Positions 58,004 through 64,000 of a DNA stretch of 64,000 bases are shown here, one piece after another. Each line of letters opens with the position of its first letter. The first letter of the stretch is position 1. The notes under the pieces were generated by a model. It ran no database searches, had not been told where the DNA came from, and saw only the letters and a program-made list of their open reading frames with translations. The stretch is from contig CAWHCT010000011.1 of NCBI GenBank assembly GCA_963827785.1, positions 217,198-281,197 on the forward strand, given 5' to 3'. Source of the stretch: Site-B1 sp963827785 (GTDB lineage: Bacteria; Bacteroidota; Bacteroidia; Flavobacteriales; Flavobacteriaceae). The translations under genes were made by a program, and so were the position numbers.

Positions 58004-58863
58004 ATGAATGTACTAGTTTCAATTATAGTTCCTTGTTATAATCAAGCTCATTTTTTGGATGAGTCTTACATTCTGTTATTAATCAAACCTATACCAATTG
58101 GGAATGTATAATTGTTAATGATGGAAGTCCGGATAATACAGAAGCAAATAGCTCATAAATGGTGCAAAAAGGATAAACAGATTTAAATATTTAGAAAAAG
58201 AAAATGGAGGTTTATCTAGTGCAAGAAATGCAGGAATTAAAATTAGTAAAGGAGAATTAATTTTACCATTAGATGCAGATGATATTCTTCATCAAAATTA
58301 TTTAACTACATTGGTTCCAGAATTAATTAAAGATGAATCTTTAGCAATTGTTTCCTGTTACAGCAAATTTTTTGATAATAAATAGATAATATAATTTATG
58401 AGTTAAAACCATAGGGACAACACTTACCATTATTTACTTTTTGTTAAATCAATTAATAGCAACATCCTTATTCAGAAAAAAATGTTGGGAAGAAGTAGGT
58501 GGTTATGATGAAAATATGAAAAATGGTTTTGAAGATTGGGAGTTTTGGATTGCAATTACAAAACATGGATGGAATTATAAAATTGTAGAAGAGTTTTTGT
58601 TTTATTATCGAAAATCAAAAAAATCAATGTTGGTTGATACTATAAACAATCATTTTGAAACTAATAAGGAATATATTTTTAAAAAACATAAGGAAATTTA
58701 TTTAAAAGATTTTGAAAATTGCATGACAGTACTTTTTCATCAATTAAAAACCTATAGATCAAGCGAAATAAAAATTAAAAATTCAATTGAATATAAAATT
58801 GGTAAAATAATTACTAAACCTTATAGAATATTTAAAAAGTTAATGAAAAAAAATAGATTCTAA
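58004..58863 (+). CDS. GT2 glycosyltransferase, type D (frame-broken as assembled)
   Basis: A GT-A enzyme starting VLVSIIVPCYNQAHFLDES, with NDGSPDNTEA, GGLSSARNAGIKISKGEL and ILPLDADDILH (metal site DADD). The C-terminal half 58441-58863 is continuous, with CWEEVGGYDENMKNGFEDWEFW, the usual acceptor-side motif of this subfamily, and a basic tail. Breaks are at about 58050, 58150, 58380 and 58430. Expected length is about 285 residues. Confidence 0.85.
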
Positions 58864-58902
58864 ATGATTTCAGTTGTTATCAGAAATAAAAATCAAGATT
58901 AA
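58864..58902 (+). pseudogene. 12-codon relic of a GT2 gene start
   Basis: The short frame MISVVIRNKNQD, then stop, matches residues 1-11 of the GT2 protein at 60021 exactly (MISVVIRNKNQE), while the DNA differs at several synonymous positions. It lies directly after the type-D stop and 18 bases before the acyltransferase start. It looks like the severed start of a related GT2 gene. Confidence 0.6.
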
Positions 58903-58920
58903 TAAATATTTCAATAATAG

Positions 58921-60024
58921 ATGACGACTAAGGCGAATATAAGAGTTGATAAGAACAACAATTTTGATTTTTTAAGATTTGTTTTCGCTATTCTTGTAGT
59001 TGTATCCCATTCTTTCGCATTGTCTGGTGATAATCAAAGCTCGGAATGGATTCTTCAAATCACTAATGGACAAATTTCATACTCAAGCATCGGATTAAAT
59101 GGATTCTTTGTAATAAGTGGATTCTTCATTTTTCAAAGTCTGCAAAGAAGTTCTAGCCTCGGTAACTATTTGATAAAACGTTTTTTAAGACTCTTTCCTG
59201 GATTATTTGTGTTATTATTATTGACTATTGTCTTAGTCCCTTTTGTTTATTTAGGAGACATTTCTTTTTTTAGAAACAAGGAATTTTATACATATTTGCC
59301 TAATAATTTGACATTATATGGTTTTCAATCTGGCATAAAAGGGGTCTTTGATACGAATGCTTATCATTCCATCAATGGTTCTTTATGGACTTTACGATAT
59401 GAGTTTTCGCTTTATATAGCTCTTGCTGTACTATATTTTTTTAGAAATAAAAAGACATTAATAAAGGTATTGCTTACTGATTGTCTTTTGCAACTGTATT
59501 TTTAGTTTACAATCTATTTCCTGGACAGATTTTCAGGATCTTCCGTATTGGGTATGCAAGGTTATCATATTCTAAATTTTAGTGCCTTTTTTATATCAGG
59601 TAGTCTTTTAGCTTCGTTGAGTTTTGAAAAATTAATAGCCAAAGGGAAATATTCTACGTTGATTTTAGCATTGATTATGATTCTTATTTTAATGATTTCC
59701 ATTTATTTTAATTACTTCGGAAACATAAAGCATATTGTGTTTACAATGGTTATTTTGCTAATAGGTTTTATGCCAATACCCTTATTAAGTGATTTTCGAA
59801 AAATTGGAGATATGTCTTATGGTATTTATATTTATGCCTTTCCTATTCAGCAAACATTAATGCATTTTTTTGAATTCAATACATATCAGTTAATGGCATC
59901 TTCCCTTTGTGGTTCCATAGTATGTGGATATTTTTCCTGGCATTTGATTGAAAAACGTGCTCTTAAATATAAAAATAGGATTAATTTTAAGGCAAATCCT
60001 ATTTATAAAGTATTGGTAAAATGA
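58921..60024 (+). CDS. Acyltransferase family 3 membrane protein (frame-broken as assembled)
   Basis: An O-acetyltransferase-type (Acyl_transf_3) membrane protein: NNNFDFLRFVFAILVVVSHS near the start contains the catalytic His-Ser region, GLNGFFVISGFFIFQS is the second conserved motif, and about nine to ten hydrophobic helices follow. The join is at about 59485-59535, where removal of one A gives GQIFRSSVLGMQGYHILNF. Expected length about 365 residues. It would acylate a sugar of the glycan in the inner membrane. Its stop overlaps the next gene by 4 bases. Confidence 0.88.
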
Positions 60025-60800
60025 TATCGGTAGTAATACGAAATAAAAATCAAGAATTAGCCTTGGAATTTCTGTTAAGAAATTTAACCGAAAGATATAT
60101 TGATGATATTGCCGAAATTATAGTTATCGATAACCTCTCAGCTGATAATAGTGAAAAGATTTCAAAAAAATATAATGCTAGATTCGAGACCATTAGAAAA
60201 ATTCTCTTATGGAGGAAGTGCTAATTTTGCAGCACAAAAGGCTAAGTATCCTATTGTAGTTATATTTAGTGCACATTCATATCCTGTAAGTCATGACTTT
60301 TTTAAATTAATTTCCAAGAAGTTTAATGAGAACCCAAATTTGGCAGGATTAAGATGTTTACATAGTTCAAATGATTACAAGAATTTTATTAATAAGTTTC
60401 ATGCTAAAAGTGATCCAAATAGATCGGGATTAATTTTTTCGGGATCTGCATTTAATAAAAAAGTTTGGGAAAAGCATCCATTTAGGGAAGATGTTGCAAC
60501 ATTTGAGGATAAAGAATGGTCAAAAAGAGTCTTGAAAATGGTTATGAAATTGATTTTGTTGAATCAATATTTTGTTATGAGATTAAAAGAACCAAAAAAC
60601 AAAATTATTTTAGGTTTAAAAATGATGTTATTGGAAATTATCAACTTTGGCATCAGGATATTAGTTTTTTAGCTGCTATCTAAAGGATTTCTAGTATCTT
60701 TATTTAGAATATTAAAAAAATTTTTAATTGATATTATTATGCTATTAAAAGATTTTTATATTTAATAAAGTTTATTTTTAACAAACCAGATAAGTTTTAA
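60021..60800 (+). CDS. GT2 glycosyltransferase, type E (frame-broken as assembled)
   Basis: A GT-A-like protein starting MISVVIRNKNQELALEFLL, with EIIVIDNLSADNSE near 33-46. After the break at about 60190 (one inserted A) it reads FETIEKFSYGGSANFAAQKAKYPIVVIFSAHS, then AFNKKVWEKHPFREDVATFEDKEWSKRV. A missing A at about 60540 restores NGYEIDFVESIFCYEI. The end near 60800 (FIFNKPDKF) follows more shifts. It lacks an obvious DxD and has SAHS at that position, so the donor-binding mode may differ. Confidence 0.78.
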
Positions 60801-61070
60801 TGATTGATTAAAAATTTTAAGTAATTTAAAAATCTAAACAAGAGCAAAAATTGGATTTTTTTAGATTTGTATTCACGAGAATTTTGATATGCAAACGAGA
60901 TGTATTTGAAAAAAAGCTTATATAATTGATGATTGATCGAATTTTTTACTAAGGAAATATATTTTAGTTCAAATAAAAAAGCACCAAATTTTGAAGTAAA
61001 AATTCAGGCTCAACACAATTTATTGAACTACGTATTGAATAATTTAAGAATATAAAAAAAGAATTATTAA
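60800..61070 (+). other. Degraded stretch, possibly a small broken gene
   Basis: These 270 bases hold no open frame longer than about 35 codons. A plausible coding piece is KEIYFSSNKKAPNFEVK followed by IQAQHNLLNYVLNNLRI and a stop at about 60950-61055, and another is KLDFFRFVF near 60850. Given the indel density here, a small gene broken by errors or decay is possible. I cannot assign a function. Confidence 0.3.
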
Positions 61071-61731
61071 ATGATCGATAAGAAATATATTAACGAGTAA
61101 TCGGGAACCTTTTTTGAAGTGGCAAGAGAGTATGCAAAAGAGGATTCAATGGTATTGGATATTGATTGCGGAAATGGTGGGTTTTCGAACATCTTGGAAA
61201 GAGGAACTTCTTTCTTTATGATGGCAACGAGGAAACAGTTTCTGATATGAAAAATCAGGCTTTATAAACGTATTCCAAGGTTATTTACCAGATTTACCTT
61301 TTGAAGATGAACAATTTGGAATTTGAAATCATTGTAGTCATGTCGTAGAGCATCTACAGGGCAAGCAATACTATAAGACACCTCAAAGAAATGGATAGAT
61401 GTTTAAAAAATAATGGATATCTGATTATTTCTGCACCCCTTATGTGGAACGGATTTTATGATGATTTATCTCATATTAGACCTTATCCTCCATCAGTTTT
61501 AAAAATTATTTGTGTATCAAAAATAAAGATAATAGAACAAACCAGATTATTTCCTTAGATTATATTAGACAAGAGAAATTCGTAGATATTTTCCAGTACA
61601 TTCTTCTGAAGGGTCTTTGAATACAAGGCTAATATTATTGTTAAGTTTTATAACCTTCCAAAAAAGTTGTTTTATAAAATGGGGTGAAAAAATTCAAGAG
61701 AACAGGATCTACTATAGTTTATAAAAAATAA
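61071..61731 (+). CDS. Class I SAM-dependent methyltransferase (frame-broken as assembled)
   Basis: The Methyltransf_11 pattern is visible across frames: VLDIDCGNGGFSNIL at about 61153-61197 (motif I), a YDGNEETVSDMKN segment, FQGYLPDLPFEDEQFG, HCSHVVEHL at about 61331-61357 and EMDRCLKNNGYLIISAPLMW at about 61388-61447. ATG 61071 begins MIDKKYINE. An in-frame stop at codon 10 and at least five other breaks occur. Expected length about 220 residues. It may O-methylate a sugar or cap the chain. Confidence 0.72.
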
Positions 61732-62685
61732 ATGATTGTTTCAATAATAATTCCTGCTTCAACAGATCCCAATTAATATGCAATACATTGGATAGCCTAA
61801 TTAACCAAGCTTATAGTGATTGGGAATGTATTATTGTTGACGATGGCTCAACTGATAATACTTTAGAGGTGTTAAAATTATTATAAAATAAAGGATGAAA
61901 CGTTTTAAAATTTTTTCAAGACCTGGTGAAGATATTAAAGGTGCCTCAACATGTAGGAATATAGGGCTTTAAGAAAATGCATTGGAGATTATGTTATTTT
62001 ATTAGATTCAGATGATACTTTATTGAACAGAATGCTTAGCAAAATAGAGTTTTGAAGTTTTCAAGAAAATTATAATGATGACTTTTTAGTATTCCCTATG
62101 GGAATTATGAATTGGTGAGACCATTTCAAAAAATAATATAGAGTATAAGGAGTCATATTTGGTTGAGTTTTTAAGTTATAGGTTACCATGGTCGATTATG
62201 CGCCCTATTGGAAAAGAGATATTTTATTAAAATTAAAAGGGTTTAAAGAGGGATACCCAAGATTAAACGATCCTGAATTGATGATTCGTGCGCTATTGAT
62301 GTTTAACGTTAAATTTAAAGTCTTCAATAATGCTTCATATGATAGTATATATAATTTAAGCGTTACTAATTGGGCATTATTTACTAATAAATATTACCAA
62401 AGTTTACTCTTATTTATACCCGATATTTGCAAGGAACTAGAGGATAGTAAAAAAACAAAGTTGAAGAGTTATTTAAGCGGTTATTTAAAAGTTTGGTTTC
62501 GAGATTTCATGTTTCCGAGCAATAAAAATCTAATTAAGGAAAATAAAAAATTGATTTGGTTATTTTACGATCAAGGTATTAATTCCCTATTCAAAACAGT
62601 TCGGCTAACTTTCCTTTTTTATTTTTACATTACGCTTTCATTTTTAGTGAGACAAATAAAAAATAATGTGATAAAGATAAATTAG
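61732..62685 (+). CDS. GT2 glycosyltransferase, type F (frame-broken as assembled)
   Basis: ATG 61732 begins IVSIIIPA, followed across shifts by LICNTLDSLINQAYSDWECIIVDDGSTDNTLEVLK and ILLDSDDTLLNRM (metal site DSDD). The 3' half 62188-62685 is continuous and contains WKRDILLKLKGFKEGYPRLNDPELMIRAL, the acceptor-side motif, with a C-terminal hydrophobic helix (about 62590-62660). Breaks cluster between 61755 and 62190. Expected length about 310 residues. Confidence 0.8.
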
Positions 62686-62688
62686 CAA

Positions 62689-63889
62689 TTGAAGACTAAT
62701 ATTAGTTATATAAAAACCAAAATAAAGTTTGTTCAATCACTATTTGGGTTTTTGACATTCTATTTTTTACAATCAAAAAAAATTACTCATTCAGAATATT
62801 ATTTTTTTCTTTCCTTACTATCATACAGGAGGAGCAGAACGAGTCCATTTAAATATTTTACAGGCGCTACATCCACAAAAGTGTTGTGTTATTTTCACCC
62901 ATTTATCTGCTACAAACAATTTTTATAAACAATTTAGGCAAGTTGCAAGCACAATAGAAATTAACTCCATTAGAAATAAAAAAAGTGTTTTTATCAATAA
63001 TCTTCTTTTGAACAGTATTTCTAATGCAATCAATAAAAGTAAAACCGTTAAAGCAGTTTTTGGATGCAACACGAATTATTATTATCAAATTCTTCCTTTT
63101 TTTAATAATTCAATTAAAAGAATTGATTTAATTCATGCATTAGAACCAAACGATGAGCGAAAGGAGATTTTAATAGAAAGTGCGGATTTACTAGATTTTA
63201 GACTTGTAATTAACGAAAACGCAAAAAAAGATATTATTGATATTTATAAAGAAGGGCATATTGAAATTAACCTTGTTGATCGGATAAAAATAATTAGAAA
63301 TGGAGTGCATATAGATAGACATGATTTGATTGATTTTAAATCAAAAGACTATGAAAAAATCAATATTGGATTCTTAGGAAGGTGGTCAGAAGAAAAACGT
63401 CCGGAAATATTTTTGGAAGTTGTAAAAAGAATAAAAAAAAGATTTCCTAATGTTGAGTTTTTTATGGCAGGTACCGGAATGAAAAGTAACTTAAAGCAAA
63501 TTACGGATTCAGGGGCAAAATATTTAGGTGAAATAACAGATGAAAGTGAACTAAAAAAATTGTATAAAAAATTAACTTTTATGATGATAACATCGGTTTA
63601 TGAGGGATTTCCTATGGTTATAATGGAATCTATGATACATGGTGTTATACCTATTTGTACTGATGTAGGAGGAATTCATGAACACATAGTTGATATGAAA
63701 AATGGCATTTTAATTCAAAATACAAATGAAGGGGACTTAATTGAATCTTTTGTAAATAAAATAACTTATTTGATAGAAAATAAGGATATTATAGAAAGAT
63801 TATCGAAAAATGCCTTTAATTATTCAATCGAAAATTTTTCAATTGATAAATTTAATAATTCCTATCAACAATTATTTAGATTTGAATAA
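62689..63889 (+). CDS. GT4-like glycosyltransferase (frame-broken near the start as assembled)
   Basis: A GT-B enzyme. The N-terminal part across frames reads FFLSYYHTGGAERVHLNILQ near 62806-62860, the family's acceptor loop GGAERVH. From 63008 it is continuous: LIHALEPNDERKEIL, IGFLGRWSEEKRPEIFLEV, FMAGTGMKSNL, YEGFPMVIMESMIHGVIPICTDVGG (the E-x7-E donor site), ending QQLFRFE. It starts at TTG 62689 or another codon obscured by indels. Expected length about 400 residues. The next gene overlaps closely. Confidence 0.88.
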
Positions 63890-64000
63890 ATGAAAATACT
63901 AATGGTCGCCATTCCGAATCATCATTTTTTTCAATGGGTAAACCAATTGAAGGATTCTGGCTATGAGGTTATTTGGTTTGATATAACAGATGGAGGACCT
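63890..64000 (+). CDS. Glycosyltransferase N-terminus, cut by the window edge
   Basis: Thirty-seven codons are present from ATG 63890, which adjoins the previous stop. MKILMVAIPNHHFFQWVNQL, then GYEVIWFDITDGG, resembles the first beta-alpha unit of GT-B enzymes of the GT4 type. The polysaccharide locus therefore continues beyond the window. No indel is seen in this fragment. Confidence 0.6.
   Translation, partial: MKILMVAIPNHHFFQWVNQLKDSGYEVIWFDITDGGP

Noticed and set aside
49000..62700. Large-scale pseudogenisation of the polysaccharide locus
   Set aside because: Protein-level motifs are preserved across all frame changes, premature stops arise from shifts rather than substitutions, and the same kind of one-base insertion affects essential genes upstream.
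1..64000. tRNA genes, insertion sequences, integrases or attachment sites
   Set aside because: None recognised by eye on either strand; a tRNA or IS search was not possible here, so a missed tRNA cannot be excluded.

Overview
The window is chromosomal DNA from a low-GC member of the Bacteroidota, almost certainly a flavobacterium (Flavobacteriaceae or a close relative). The clues are the gene pair for ribosomal protein L33 and DUF4295 followed by ftsY, a subtilisin-like protease with a type IX secretion (Por) sorting tail, bacillithiol synthesis (bshC), promoter-like TAnnTTTG boxes a few bases upstream of start codons, and the absence of clear Shine-Dalgarno sequences. No tRNA, rRNA, CRISPR array, transposase or integrase was recognised.

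Layout. 1-18.5 kb is conserved core: rpmG, DUF4295, ftsY, an SRPBCC protein, rimO, a carboxypeptidase-regulatory-like exported protein, bshC, a PLP-dependent decarboxylase, guaA, a LysM lipoprotein-type protein, a DUF922 metalloprotease-like protein, DUF3820, pyrG, yidC, a YwqK/MORN-like protein, and a three-domain fasciclin lipoprotein with a decayed partial copy beside it. 18.5-41 kb continues with mnmA, a type IX-secreted protease, a nitronate monooxygenase-like enzyme, DMT and MATE transporters, PAP2, a minus-strand lipid-linked sugar operon (GT2, a LAB_N protein and two GT39 enzymes), an NDP-sugar epimerase, meaB, secA, a PduO-type cobalamin adenosyltransferase, a MacB/LolD-like ATPase, a methyltransferase and an ABC-F ATPase.

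41.2 kb to the right edge is one plus-strand surface-polysaccharide locus. It starts at a good promoter and runs wza, wzc (BY-kinase with a Tyr-Gly tail), a UDP-HexNAc 6-dehydrogenase, a UDP-HexNAc 4-epimerase, the Wzm/Wzt ABC exporter, a sulfotransferase, a radical SAM protein, a polysaccharide pyruvyl transferase, and then a long run of GT2 and GT4 glycosyltransferases with an acyltransferase and a methyltransferase. The inferred product is an acidic HexNAcA-containing glycan that may carry sulfate, pyruvate ketal, acyl and methyl groups.

A dominant technical feature is a gradient of single-base indels. None is seen in the first 18.5 kb, isolated ones occur from 19 to 48 kb (including in the essential secA and in mnmA), and nearly every gene is broken from 49 to 63 kb. 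Removing one inserted base restores the family sequence at most sites checked, so these are more likely assembly errors than pseudogenes. Genuine decay is also visible: a fasciclin relic, the 3' end of a third copy of a GT2 type, and an 11-residue start of another GT2 in front of the acyltransferase.
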